Positions 1 to 7,477 of a stretch of DNA of 8,363 bases are shown here, piece by piece. Origin of the DNA: Roseiarcus sp031367195 (GTDB taxonomy: Bacteria > Pseudomonadota > Alphaproteobacteria > Rhizobiales > Beijerinckiaceae); the NCBI GenBank assembly GCA_031367195.1, contig JANLPL010000051.1, positions 1 to 8,363 of the forward strand. Direction: 5' to 3'. The first letter of the stretch is position 1; each line of letters begins with the position of its first letter. The notes beneath the pieces are model-generated. The model worked only from the letters and a program-made list of their open reading frames with translations, searched no databases and was not told the origin of the DNA. The position numbers were made by a program, and so were the translations under genes.

Positions 1-1649
1 TTGCCGTTTTCGTCGCGCGCGAGTTCCTTCGCGGTCCAAGCGAGCACCGCGTCTTGGACTTTGATTGTTTTGAAATCCCGCAAGATCGGTTCGGGCGGGA
101 CGCCGCCGCGCGTCCGGAAATGCCATTGGAGATAACCGATCCAAAGCACGAGTTCCGCAATCGCCGCCGCGCGCGGGTTCACTTCCAACCCGAGAAATTG
201 ATGCGGATCGATGGTCCTCAGTTCAAAACCCGCGAATCGCCCTTGATCGGAAAGCGAGGCCAGCGCTTCCAAAACTTCTCCTTCAAGGCGCTTCATCAAT
301 TCGAGCGAGACATATAGAAAATTCCCCGTTCCGCACGCCGGATCGAGAATTTTCGTTTCGCAGAGCCGTTCATGAAAGGCCACGATTTCCTTAACTGCGC
401 CCTTGACGTCGCCATCGGCGCGTTTGGCTTCGGCAGTTGCTTGAACGTTGGCCCATTCCGCTCGCAATGGCTCTAATACCGTGGCGACGACAAGGCGCTC
501 GACATAAGCGCGCGGCGTATAATGCGCGCCGAGCTTGCGGCGTTCGGCGGGGTTCAGCGCCTGTTCAAGCAGCGCGCCAAAGATCGCGGGCTCAACCTGC
601 TTCCAATCCGCTTTCGCAGCTTCGAAGAGCTCGCTGATTTCCTCTTTCGGCAGTGGCAAGACAGCCCGATTCTTGAAGAGATAGCCGTTGAATTTTCGCA
701 CGTCGTGTTCGATCGCGAACGCGAAACCGCCGGTATCCATCGCTTCCCACAATTGGCCAACCAAGCGGGGAAAGAGCTTCGGATCGTCAACGCATCGCCT
801 CAGCACGTCGCGGAAACTGCCCTTCGGCAAAAGCTCCACGTCTTCCGCGAACATTGTGAACAGGCAGCGCATGAGAAAAAGCGCGACCGATTCCGGATCA
901 TACAGCTTGCCGCCTTCGCGGTCCTTGGCCTCTTCAAGATGCTTGGAGACCTTCGCGAGCCGCGCCGCCATATCGCGCGTGACCTTGGCGGCGATCTTGG
1001 TTGGGTCGAGCTTATGCGGATCAAGCCAAATCAGGCGAAGGCACTCGCGAATCTCAGGATTGCGGAGGTCTTCAAGGTAGATTCGAAAGCCCTGGCGATC
1101 GGGAAATTGGGCGTAGTTTTTGCCCTTTTCGGTGAAGTCGGCGAAGATTTCAAAGCAGTGGCCGACATCGCAGATCACGAGGAACGGCGGCCAGCCTTCG
1201 GAGGCGGGCAACGCCTTGGCGTAGTCTTCGGCCTGCCGGCGCGCGCTCAGCATGAGCACGTCCCACCCGCGAGACGCCGTTCGCCGCCCGCGTGGGGTCG
1301 CCTCGACGGGAAAGGCGGCCAATAGGTCGCCTTGCTGGGGAATGGCTTTGGCGCTGCCGGGATTGCGGCTTTGCTTCGCCTCCAAGACGAATGAGCCGCG
1401 CCTATAAAGGTCAATTCGCCCGTTCGTCGTCGAGCCGTCGGGCTCGCGAAACGTGACGGCGCGCTCGAACACATAGGCGTTTGTCGATGCGTGATGCGAG
1501 GCCTGATCGGGACGCGGGACGCCGAGCACGTCGCAAAGCTCGGCGAGGAAGAGCACGTAATTCGCTCTTTCCTGCCCGCCATCGCCATCGGCCCAGCGCG
1601 CGATGAAAGCGTCGATTTCAACGGCCGGCTTTGTCGTCGCGAAATTCAT
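1..1649 (-). CDS. Type IIL (MmeI-like) restriction-modification enzyme, N-terminal 549 residues, cut by window edge
   Basis: This looks like a single-chain enzyme of the MmeI family, which cuts DNA and methylates adenine in its recognition site. The frame is open from ATG 1649 to base 1. Residues about 27-45 (ERANYVLFLAELCDVLGV) match the usual start of this family. Residues 78-92 hold a PD-(D/E)XK nuclease motif of the MmeI spacing D-X9-E-X-K (D80, E90, K92). A helical spacer follows (about 200-365), then LGAHYTPRAYVERLV (373-387), which normally opens the methyltransferase domain. AdoMet motif I is DPACGTGNFL (436-445), and GLEVNPRAAAIAELVLWIGY (487-506) is the next conserved block. Motif IV (NPPY), the target-recognition domain and the C-terminus must lie left of base 1. 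ATG 1649 is the only ATG between the upstream in-frame stop (1698-1700) and the domain. No clear Shine-Dalgarno precedes it. The gene lies 100 nt downstream of the recombinase on the same strand. The family call is from recognised motifs; activity is inferred. Confidence 0.88.
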   Translation of the reverse strand, partial: MNFATTKPAVEIDAFIARWADGDGGQERANYVLFLAELCDVLGVPRPDQASHHASTNAYVFERAVTFREPDGSTTNGRIDLYRRGSFVLEAKQSRNPGSAKAIPQQGDLLAAFPVEATPRGRRTASRGWDVLMLSARRQAEDYAKALPASEGWPPFLVICDVGHCFEIFADFTEKGKNYAQFPDRQGFRIYLEDLRNPEIRECLRLIWLDPHKLDPTKIAAKVTRDMAARLAKVSKHLEEAKDREGGKLYDPESVALFLMRCLFTMFAEDVELLPKGSFRDVLRRCVDDPKLFPRLVGQLWEAMDTGGFAFAIEHDVRKFNGYLFKNRAVLPLPKEEISELFEAAKADWKQVEPAIFGALLEQALNPAERRKLGAHYTPRAYVERLVVATVLEPLRAEWANVQATAEAKRADGDVKGAVKEIVAFHERLCETKILDPACGTGNFLYVSLELMKRLEGEVLEALASLSDQGRFAGFELRTIDPHQFLGLEVNPRAAAIAELVLWIGYLQWHFRTRGGVPPEPILRDFKTIKVQDAVLAWTAKELARDENG

Positions 1650-1701
1650 TGCTGAAAGGTTCTGCGCTTCTGATATTCTTGAAGAAGTCCGAAAGTGTCA
1701 T
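1618..1701 (-). other. Possible 27-residue leader ORF overlapping the restriction gene start
   Basis: A short reading frame beginning MTLSDFFKNIRSAEP starts at ATG 1701 and stops at 1618-1620, about 30 nt inside the restriction-modification gene in another frame. It is preceded by AGGGG (1708-1712) with a 6-nt spacer, a much better ribosome site than the one before ATG 1649. That AGGGG lies in a small hairpin (stem TGCCC/GGGCA, 1706-1719), so access to it could be controlled. This might be a coupling leader for the restriction gene, a remnant of another gene, or chance. I know of no homologue. Confidence 0.22.
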
Positions 1702-1749
1702 GTCATGCCCCTACGGGCAATCGCAAATCCCATTGGAGCCTCACCGCGC

Positions 1750-2421
1750 CTATGAATCCGCCCGAGCCAACGCATTCCGCACGCTCATCGCATGCCAGCG
1801 CCCGCCCCTCGGCGTCGCGACACCGCGTGCATTGAGCGCCTCGGCGATGGCGCGCAGGGTTTTCGCGCCCGATTTCTGGATTTCGGCGATGATCGGCAGG
1901 ACATTGCCGGCGGCGCGATCGGCTTCCGCCTTGATTGCCGCGACTGCCTCGCCACGCGCGGCCTCGATATGCGGATTGCCGAGCTTCACTCCCTTTGCCT
2001 TCGCCGCCGCCAACGCCGATTTCGTCCGACCGGAGATCAACGCGCGCTCCTTTTCCGCCAGCGCTGCGTAGAGATGTAGAACGAAAGGGTCGACCTCCGG
2101 GCCAAGCTCGGCGACGACGAAGGGAACGCGATGCGCCATCAGGCCGGATATGAAATGCACGTCGCGGGAAAGTCGATCGAGCTTCGCGACCGCAACGGGG
2201 CAACGCGCCGAACGCGCCTTCGCCAGCGCGGAGGCGAGTTGCGGCCGCCGATCGAGCGCGTCGCTTCCCTTGCCGATCTCGACCTCGACATATTCCGCGA
2301 CGATCTCATAATCAGCTTCGCCAGCGAAACGAGCGAGTGCTGCGCGCTGCGCCTCAATGCCAAGACCCGAGCGACCCTGTTGGCTGGTGCTGACCCTGAT
2401 GTAGGCGACGATCGGTTTCAT
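1750..2421 (-). CDS. Serine recombinase (resolvase/invertase family)
   Basis: This 223-residue protein is a small serine recombinase that would cut and rejoin DNA through a 5'-phosphoserine bond. The N-terminal domain begins VAYIRVSTSQQG, giving the conserved arginine R9 and nucleophile S11. KLDRLSRD at about residues 80-87 is the second signature block, with its active-site arginines. EKERALISGRTKSALAAAKA (about 123-142) is the long dimerisation helix. KGVKLGNP links to a C-terminal helix-turn-helix, KTLRAIAEALNARGVATPRG. The length fits resolvases/invertases rather than large serine integrases. ATG 2421 is preceded by GAGG (2428-2431) with a 6-nt spacer. The gene is followed by the restriction enzyme on the same strand, which suggests a mobile or rearranging locus. 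The true reaction (resolution, inversion or transposon accessory) cannot be read from the protein. Confidence 0.9.
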   Translation of the reverse strand: MKPIVAYIRVSTSQQGRSGLGIEAQRAALARFAGEADYEIVAEYVEVEIGKGSDALDRRPQLASALAKARSARCPVAVAKLDRLSRDVHFISGLMAHRVPFVVAELGPEVDPFVLHLYAALAEKERALISGRTKSALAAAKAKGVKLGNPHIEAARGEAVAAIKAEADRAAGNVLPIIAEIQKSGAKTLRAIAEALNARGVATPRGGRWHAMSVRNALARADS

Positions 2422-2439
2422 GAGCGGCCTCGGAAGTCT

Positions 2440-2475
2440 GTATAAAATTCATACGCTCATTTTGATTGTATACAA
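2440..2475 (-). promoter_or_regulatory. Candidate recombinase promoter with two palindromic sites
   Basis: Read on the minus strand, TTGTAT (2475-2470) and TATGAA (2453-2448) are spaced by 16 nt and fit a sigma-70-type promoter just upstream of the recombinase ATG. A perfect 10-bp palindrome, TTGTATACAA (2466-2475), covers the -35. A 15-bp near-palindrome, GTATAAAATTCATAC (2440-2454, six of seven pairs), covers the -10. The stretch is AT-rich in GC-rich surroundings. These could be operators (TTGTATACAA resembles GntR-type sites) or recombinase binding/crossover half-sites. The function is inferred. Confidence 0.5.
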
Positions 2476-2903
2476 GACGCCTTTACCGGCCTGACTACAA
2501 TTCCTCGTCAATCGCCGGCCGGCACCATTTGCCTCGTTGGGATTGATCGTTACCGCACCCGCGCGGGACGCCGTGAGCCGGCCAACTGACCGAAGTACGA
2601 GGCCGTCATCGCCCGGTGGCGAATGTCTCTGAAGGGCGGAAAGCGGACACTCCGTATGTGAGCCCCCGAAACCTCTTCGCCGAATTCTTGCTCCTGATCG
2701 CCGAATTGCGGCTGCCGCTGCTCGTTTCGACAGCCTGAAGCATCTGGCGTCATGACGAGCAAGGCTGGTTCCGGCGATGGAGGCCCGTTGTGCGCCGCAC
2801 CAAGCGGGCGCAGATTGAGTTGGAACTTGCGGCGATTCGGCGATATTGGGTCAATTAAAGATCTCACCCCGCTCCGCTTATGTGCTAATTTACGGAAAAC
2901 GGG
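2476..2903. other. Stretch with no supportable gene
   Basis: This is the divergent gap between the recombinase and the binding-protein gene. Short open frames occur on both strands, but none has a credible ribosome site or a family I recognise. Visible structure is limited to the palindrome GCCGGCCGGC near 2514-2523 and an imperfect inverted repeat, GAATGTC (2621-2627) against GACACTC (2646-2652), with AAGCGG before the second arm. The latter resembles dispersed intergenic repeats in proteobacterial genomes, but I cannot confirm that here. It may be decayed DNA at the edge of the accessory segment. Confidence 0.5.
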
Positions 2904-2916
2904 CGCCTAACAGGCG
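2904..2916 (+). other. Short perfect hairpin upstream of the binding-protein gene
   Basis: CGCCT-AAC-AGGCG forms a 5-bp perfect stem with a 3-nt loop. It lies 63 nt before the ATG of the binding-protein gene and is followed by GGGGGTTGGTTTTTGG, a weak T-tract. It may be a leader hairpin or a weak attenuator/terminator. The stem is too short to be sure. Confidence 0.25.
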
Positions 2917-2967
2917 ACCGGGGGTTGGTTTTTGGCAGCCGCCGGGGCTCTGAACGCGCACTGAGGC

Positions 2968-2975
2968 AGGGGGGA
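2968..2975 (+). promoter_or_regulatory. Ribosome binding site that fixes the start at 2979
   Basis: AGGGGGGA lies 3 nt before ATG 2979 (6 nt before the second ATG at 2982). It favours a start at 2979/2982 over the upstream TTG at 2925, whose extra residues would precede the signal peptide. Confidence 0.7.
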
Positions 2976-2978
2976 CTT

Positions 2979-4154
2979 ATGATGCGCCGGCTCGGAGCGA
3001 TTGCAGCCGCTTCCTTGGTGGTGGTTGGCGCTAGCACGGCAATAGACATTGCGGCCCAAGCGGAGCCGGGAGTGTTCGACGACCGGATAGTGTTCGGAGA
3101 ATCCGCCGCCTTTGGGGGCCCCGCAGCGGCGCTAGGCCTCGGCATGCGCGAGGGAATACTTTCCGCCTTCCGCGAAGCAAACGCCGCTGGCGGGATTAAC
3201 GGCCGCAAGCTTGAGTTGATATCCTACGACGACGGCTACGAACCGGAAAGGGCGATCGCGAATACAGAGCGCCTGATTGACAAAGATGGGGTGTTCGCGC
3301 TCGTCGGCGAAGTGGGTACGCCAACCTCCAACGCCGCTCAACCGATCTCTACGCAAGCGGGAGTGCCGTTTATCGGGCCGCTAACGGGCGCCGCCTTTCT
3401 GCGCAACCCCGCGCTTGGCAATGTGATCAATGTTCGCGGCTCCTATGACCAGGAGACGGAGACCATGATCGAGCACCTCACCACCGACCTTGGCGTGTCG
3501 CGGATCGCCATCCTCTACCAGGACGATACTTTTGGTCGTGCGGGGCTCTCGGGGGTCTCGAAAGCGATGGATAAGCGCGGGATGAAGTTGGTCGCCGAAG
3601 CCACCTACGAACGCAACACCACCGCCGTGAAGATGGCGCTGCTGGCGATCCGCAAGGCGACTCCACAGGCAGTCGTCATGATCGGCACTTACAAACCCTG
3701 CGCTGAGTTCATCAAGCTGGCGCACTGGCTCAAGCTGAATCCCGTCTTCGTCAACATTTCATTTGTCGGCGCCGACGCCCTCGCCAATGAACTTGGTATG
3801 GACGGGAAAGGAGTCGTCGTGACGCAGGTCGTGCCATTCCCGGAGGACATAAGCCTCCCGCTGGTGGCCCGATACCAGAAGGCGCTCAAAAATGCGAACT
3901 CGGACGCGAAGATTGGCTTTGTCTCGCTCGAAGGATACATCGTCGGCCGGTTGATCGTCCAAACACTGGGGAATGTGAAAGGTGCTGTTACGCGATCAGC
4001 GCTGCTTTCGACCATCAGAGGAGTCGGCACGTTCGATCTGGGCGGCGTCACGCTTTCCTATGGGCCTGACGACAACCAGGGTATGCACCGGGTGTTCCTC
4101 ACCGTGATCCAAGAGGACGGCAGCATCAAGCCGGTTGAACGCCTAGCCCGTTGA
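2979..4154 (+). CDS. Periplasmic branched-chain-amino-acid-type substrate-binding protein (type I PBP, LivK-like)
   Basis: This 391-residue exported binding protein belongs to the LivJ/LivK-like (Peripla_BP_6) group, which binds amino acids, amides, urea or aromatic acids in the periplasm. Residues 1-28 are a signal peptide: MMRR, a hydrophobic stretch at about 5-22, then AQA before E29, a good signal-peptidase I site. Family marks include the first strand RIVFGESAAFGG (36-47), GGINGRKLELISYDD (71-85), ALVGEVGTPTS (107-117), INVRGSYDQETE (150-161) and RIAILYQDDTFGRAG (175-189). The start is chosen from the ribosome site AGGGGGGA at 2968-2975. No permease or ATPase genes of an ABC importer are adjacent. 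Instead, a receptor adenylate cyclase follows 143 nt downstream on the same strand. This suggests a sensory role, as with TorT and its partner TorS, rather than uptake. The ligand cannot be told from the sequence. Confidence 0.9.
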   Translation: MMRRLGAIAAASLVVVGASTAIDIAAQAEPGVFDDRIVFGESAAFGGPAAALGLGMREGILSAFREANAAGGINGRKLELISYDDGYEPERAIANTERLIDKDGVFALVGEVGTPTSNAAQPISTQAGVPFIGPLTGAAFLRNPALGNVINVRGSYDQETETMIEHLTTDLGVSRIAILYQDDTFGRAGLSGVSKAMDKRGMKLVAEATYERNTTAVKMALLAIRKATPQAVVMIGTYKPCAEFIKLAHWLKLNPVFVNISFVGADALANELGMDGKGVVVTQVVPFPEDISLPLVARYQKALKNANSDAKIGFVSLEGYIVGRLIVQTLGNVKGAVTRSALLSTIRGVGTFDLGGVTLSYGPDDNQGMHRVFLTVIQEDGSIKPVERLAR

Positions 4155-4297
4155 CGCGGCGAACAGACGCGTAGAGCCGACTTTCTGCTGGGCCACGCGG
4201 ACCTGAAGCAGTCGATGGCCTGCCGTCGTGAACGGGGACAGATCAATCGCTTCTTTCTGAGGCCTGTGACGAGACGAATACTTCGAGGTTAGCAGCC

Positions 4298-7200
4298 GTG
4301 GCCCCCAATCAGGACAGCAGGAAAGCGACCTTTGGCATCAAGGCCAAATTGTTCCTGGCCTTCGGCGGGATGACAATGTTGACCGGAATCGCGGGCGCTG
4401 TCGCTTGGTACGCCTTCACCGAAGTTAACAACTCGGTAAGGCAGATCAACGAAGACAGCATCGTGGGCATGGCGGCGTCGCTCCGCCTTGCCGAAAAAAG
4501 CGCTGAACTCACGGCGATGGCTCCAGCCGTCATCGCGAGCCGGAACGAAGAGGAACTGACTAAGGAACACGCGAAGCTCGTTCGGAGGCTCAGTGAACTT
4601 TCCACCTTGACCGCGGGATTGAAGACCACGGTCGTCACCGAGTCGCGGCTCGCCAAACTGACCGAGATCGAAGGCAAGATCGCAACCGAACTCAATGCGC
4701 TCGACGACGCGGTCGAGCGGCGCCTACGATTAAGCGCGAAAAAGAAAACTGCCGTCGCCGATCTCGCGGCCGCGCACGCCAAATTCGAGGAGGTTTTGGA
4801 GCCTTTGGTGGACGACGCCGGATTCGATCTTGTGATCACCAGCGAGGAGATGACGGCCAAAAACAAGGAAGCGATCGCAGGCCTGGTTGAGGGCGGGGTG
4901 AATGACTTGCAGGCGCTGCTGATCCTGCGCGCCGAGGGCAACTTGGCTGCGGGCCTGCTGGAGGAGGCGGCGCACGCTGACAGTCCCGCTTTAGTGCCGC
5001 CAATCCGCGAACAATTCTCTACCTCGGCAGCAACGGTCAAGAGGACTCTCAACGCGCTGCCTCGAACCTCCCAGACGGAGCAACTGAGTAAGGCGAGTGA
5101 GGCGTTGATCGCGTTCGGTGGCGGAGCAGACAACGTTTTTGACGCCCGATTGCAAGTGTTTCGGGCCCCAGCCGAGATGCAGCAACCGCTCCGAGTCGAG
5201 CGAGATAAGATTGTGGCCGCGTTGGAGGCCACACATCGCACCCTGCTTGAGACGCTCGCACCGATGGTGGACGATGCGGGTTTTAGCCTCGTCATCACCA
5301 GCGAGAAAGTAACGGCAGACAGCACGGAGGCGATCAGAAGCCTGGTCGAGGGGGGCGTGAATACCCTGCAAGGGCTGCTAACACTGCGCTCGGAAGGCAA
5401 CCTCGCGGTGGGCCTGCTAAACGAGGCGGTTAGCGTTCCCGACTCAAGTTCGATAAGACCCCTTCAGGAACGCTTCGTCGCGGCTTCGGAACAAGCGCGC
5501 AAGCTGCTCGCAAAGCTCCCCGCCACCGTCGAAAGCGGCGCGCTCAAGAAGCTCACGGAGACACTGATCGCGTTTGGCGCGTCCGCGGACAATGTCTTTG
5601 ATTTGCGACTTGGGGAACTACGCCAGATCGCGCTTGCTCAGGCGTCCCTGGAGGCTAACAGTGCGCTCGTGCTGCGTCTCGGCAAGGAAGTGGCGGACCT
5701 CGTCGATGCCGCCGAGACCAGCAGTGACGCCGCGGCGCTCCACGCAGCCCGGGCGATCAGTAATGGTCAGATTTTGCTGCTTCTCATTACCTTTCTGAGC
5801 GCGCTGGGCGCGGCTTTGATTGCTTTACGGTATGTGGTGCCCCAGGTCGTGAGACCCGTTGAAAGGATCACCGTGGCGATGACCGGGCTCGCGGCGGGCG
5901 ACACTTCGATTGAAGTACCGGGTCGTGACCGCGACGACGAAATCGGTCGCATGGCTGAGGCGCTCGGCGTCTTTCGGGACACGGCGATTGAGGTGCAGAG
6001 GTTGAATGAGATGGAGATTCGCGAGGGCCGCCAGCGACTGGCGATCGCGATTGAAAGCATTTCCGAGGCCTTCTCGCTCTACGATGGCGAGGATCGCCTG
6101 GTGTTGTGCAACAGTAAGTACCGGACGCTGCTCTACCCCGATGACGGGGCGGAAATAACGCCCGGCATGACGTTCGAAAGCATTGTTCGAAAGTCCGCCG
6201 AGCGTGGGTACATCAAAGACGCCGAGGGCCGGGTTGAGGAATGGGTCCGAAAACGCGTAGCCCGTCACCAGCAACCAATCGGCGCGCAAGTCCAGCAGCG
6301 GAGCGACGGGCGCTGGATTCTGGTCAGCGAACGCAAAGCTGAAGATGGCAGCACGGTCGCCGTCTACTCGGACATTACGGAGTTGAAGGAGCGTGAGAAA
6401 GAACTGGCGGACAAATCCAAGGCTTTGGAACTGCTTTCGAGCCAACTCGCGAAGTACCTATCGCAACAAGTATATGAGTCCATTTTCACTGGAAAGCAAG
6501 AGGTGAAAATCGCGAGTCGCCGGAAAAAATTGACCGTTTTCTTCTCGGACATCGTCGGGTTCACCGAAACGACGGAACGGCTAGAGTCCGAGGATCTGAC
6601 TCAGTTGCTAAACCATTATCTAACCGAGATGACGGATATCGCCCGGGTCCATGGAGCGACGATCGACAAATACGTCGGTGACGCCATCATTATATTTTTC
6701 GGCGATCCGGACACGCGCGGCGTTAAAGAGGACGCCGTCGTTTGTGTCACGATGGCCATAGCCATGCGGAATAGAATGAGTCAACTACAGGAGGTTTGGC
6801 GGGCGTCGGGCAACGAAAGGCCCCTGCAGTGCCGGATCGGAATCAACACCGGGTTCTGCACCGTTGGAAATTTCGGTAGTGAAAATCGAATGGATTATAC
6901 AATAATAGGTGCCGGCGTGAATCTCGCGTCGCGTCTTGAAGCTGCGGCGACACCAGGTGAAATTTTGATATCGTATGAGACTTACGCGAACGTTCGCGAC
7001 CAGATCCGCTGCGAAGAGCGTGGGCGGATCTCGGTAAAAGGCATTGCCCATCCTGTCGCCGCCTATCAGGTCATCGATACCTACGAGAACTTGGATACGG
7101 AGCGCCTGATAGTTCACGAGGAGCGACCAAATCTTAGACTTGAACTCAACCTTGAGGCGATGTCCGTTGATGATCGGAGTGGCGCGGCTGCCGTGCTACG

Positions 7201-7318
7201 CGAGGCCTTGGTCAGAATTTGTTCGCTCGACCGAGCTGCCGAGACCCGCAAAGAGCCTGTGAAACCTGGCGACAGCGGAATCAGGCCCTACAACGCCGTG
7301 ACCAACACCGTCGGCTGA
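4298..7318 (+). CDS. Membrane receptor adenylate cyclase: TorS-like periplasmic sensor, HAMP, PAS, class III cyclase
   Basis: This 1006-residue transmembrane cyclase is predicted to make cAMP from ATP. A start at GTG 4298 is supported by GAGG (4285-4288), 9 nt upstream. TM1 is at about residues 17-40. Residues 42-488 form a periplasmic, mostly helical region made of repeated units. TM2 is at about 490-513, HAMP at about 512-566 and PAS (PAS_7-like) at about 580-697 (AIESISEAFSLYDGEDRL to VYSDITELKERE). A coiled linker (697-720) leads to the class III catalytic domain (about 740-925). Metal aspartates are D751 (FFSDIVGFT) and D795 (KYVGDA). Adenine-selecting residues are K791 and T868, the class IIIb pattern. 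Transition-state residues are N875 and R879 (GVNLASR). A C-terminal tail (930-1006) resembles tails of related cyclases. All key residues are intact. The binding-protein gene just upstream is the probable ligand partner. The repeated sensor resembles TorS/HBM-type helical sensors; that fold assignment is inferred. Confidence 0.92.
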   Translation: MAPNQDSRKATFGIKAKLFLAFGGMTMLTGIAGAVAWYAFTEVNNSVRQINEDSIVGMAASLRLAEKSAELTAMAPAVIASRNEEELTKEHAKLVRRLSELSTLTAGLKTTVVTESRLAKLTEIEGKIATELNALDDAVERRLRLSAKKKTAVADLAAAHAKFEEVLEPLVDDAGFDLVITSEEMTAKNKEAIAGLVEGGVNDLQALLILRAEGNLAAGLLEEAAHADSPALVPPIREQFSTSAATVKRTLNALPRTSQTEQLSKASEALIAFGGGADNVFDARLQVFRAPAEMQQPLRVERDKIVAALEATHRTLLETLAPMVDDAGFSLVITSEKVTADSTEAIRSLVEGGVNTLQGLLTLRSEGNLAVGLLNEAVSVPDSSSIRPLQERFVAASEQARKLLAKLPATVESGALKKLTETLIAFGASADNVFDLRLGELRQIALAQASLEANSALVLRLGKEVADLVDAAETSSDAAALHAARAISNGQILLLLITFLSALGAALIALRYVVPQVVRPVERITVAMTGLAAGDTSIEVPGRDRDDEIGRMAEALGVFRDTAIEVQRLNEMEIREGRQRLAIAIESISEAFSLYDGEDRLVLCNSKYRTLLYPDDGAEITPGMTFESIVRKSAERGYIKDAEGRVEEWVRKRVARHQQPIGAQVQQRSDGRWILVSERKAEDGSTVAVYSDITELKEREKELADKSKALELLSSQLAKYLSQQVYESIFTGKQEVKIASRRKKLTVFFSDIVGFTETTERLESEDLTQLLNHYLTEMTDIARVHGATIDKYVGDAIIIFFGDPDTRGVKEDAVVCVTMAIAMRNRMSQLQEVWRASGNERPLQCRIGINTGFCTVGNFGSENRMDYTIIGAGVNLASRLEAAATPGEILISYETYANVRDQIRCEERGRISVKGIAHPVAAYQVIDTYENLDTERLIVHEERPNLRLELNLEAMSVDDRSGAAAVLREALVRICSLDRAAETRKEPVKPGDSGIRPYNAVTNTVG
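4475..5740 (+). repeat. Internal repeats of the cyclase sensor (153-residue period)
   Basis: Within the cyclase, residues 171-220 and 324-373 align without gaps. VDDAGF recurs at 171 and 324, the EGNLA blocks at 213 and 366, and IAFG-ADNVFD at 271 and 424, all exactly 153 residues (459 bp) apart. By hand count 37 of the 50 residues in the first block are identical. A weaker earlier copy precedes the first VDDAGF (about residues 63-170), and a final degenerate copy ends in DLVDAAETSSDAA (468-480) just before TM2. About three tandem helical units therefore make up the periplasmic domain. The outer limits are approximate. Confidence 0.8.
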
Positions 7319-7405
7319 GTTGGGCACAGTTGGGCGATCGGTTCTCGGCCAGTCCTCACCAAAAATCGAAGGTCCGGTTCTGCCGTGCCGGCCCGAATAG
7401 CGGAC

Positions 7406-7421
7406 GGGCGGCTTCCCGCCC
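7406..7421 (+). terminator. Candidate hairpin terminator of the cyclase gene
   Basis: GGGCGG-CTTC-CCGCCC is a perfect 6-bp GC stem with a tetraloop, 88 nt after the cyclase stop codon. No T-run follows it, so Rho-independent termination is uncertain. Confidence 0.35.
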
Positions 7422-7457
7422 ATTACCGACATTCAATAAGACGCCACAAAAGAGAAC

Positions 7458-7477
7458 GAGCCCGCTTTCGCGGGCTC
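7458..7477 (-). terminator. Rho-independent terminator of the minus-strand primase-like gene
   Basis: The two arms (7458-7465 and 7470-7477) form a perfect 8-bp stem, GAGCCCGC/GCGGGCTC, with a 4-nt loop. On the minus strand it is followed by GTTCTCTTTTGT, a T-rich tail. The TGA stop (7478-7476) of the minus-strand gene overlaps the stem. Read on the plus strand it is followed by AAAATACTT, so it fits the minus-strand gene better. It may also block readthrough between the two convergent genes. Confidence 0.65.

Noticed and set aside
522..1325. Long plus-strand open frame (267 codons)
   Set aside because: It is antisense to the restriction-modification gene, whose protein shows clear family motifs; the plus frame has no recognisable domain and is a by-product of GC-rich codon use.
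1703..2203. 166-codon minus-strand frame overlapping the recombinase
   Set aside because: It is the recombinase gene read in another frame; the serine recombinase motifs are all in the 1750-2421 frame.
2550..2867. Minus-strand 105-codon frame in the divergent gap
   Set aside because: No ribosome site, no family match that I recognise, and a composition like that of shadow frames.
2925..2978. Upstream TTG start of the binding protein
   Set aside because: It would add 18 residues before the signal peptide, whereas ATG 2979 has a strong AGGGGGGA at 2968-2975 and gives a typical signal sequence.
4309..5400. 363-codon minus-strand open frame
   Set aside because: It lies wholly opposite the repeated sensor of the cyclase, is very rich in Ser/Ala/Arg, and has no recognisable motif.
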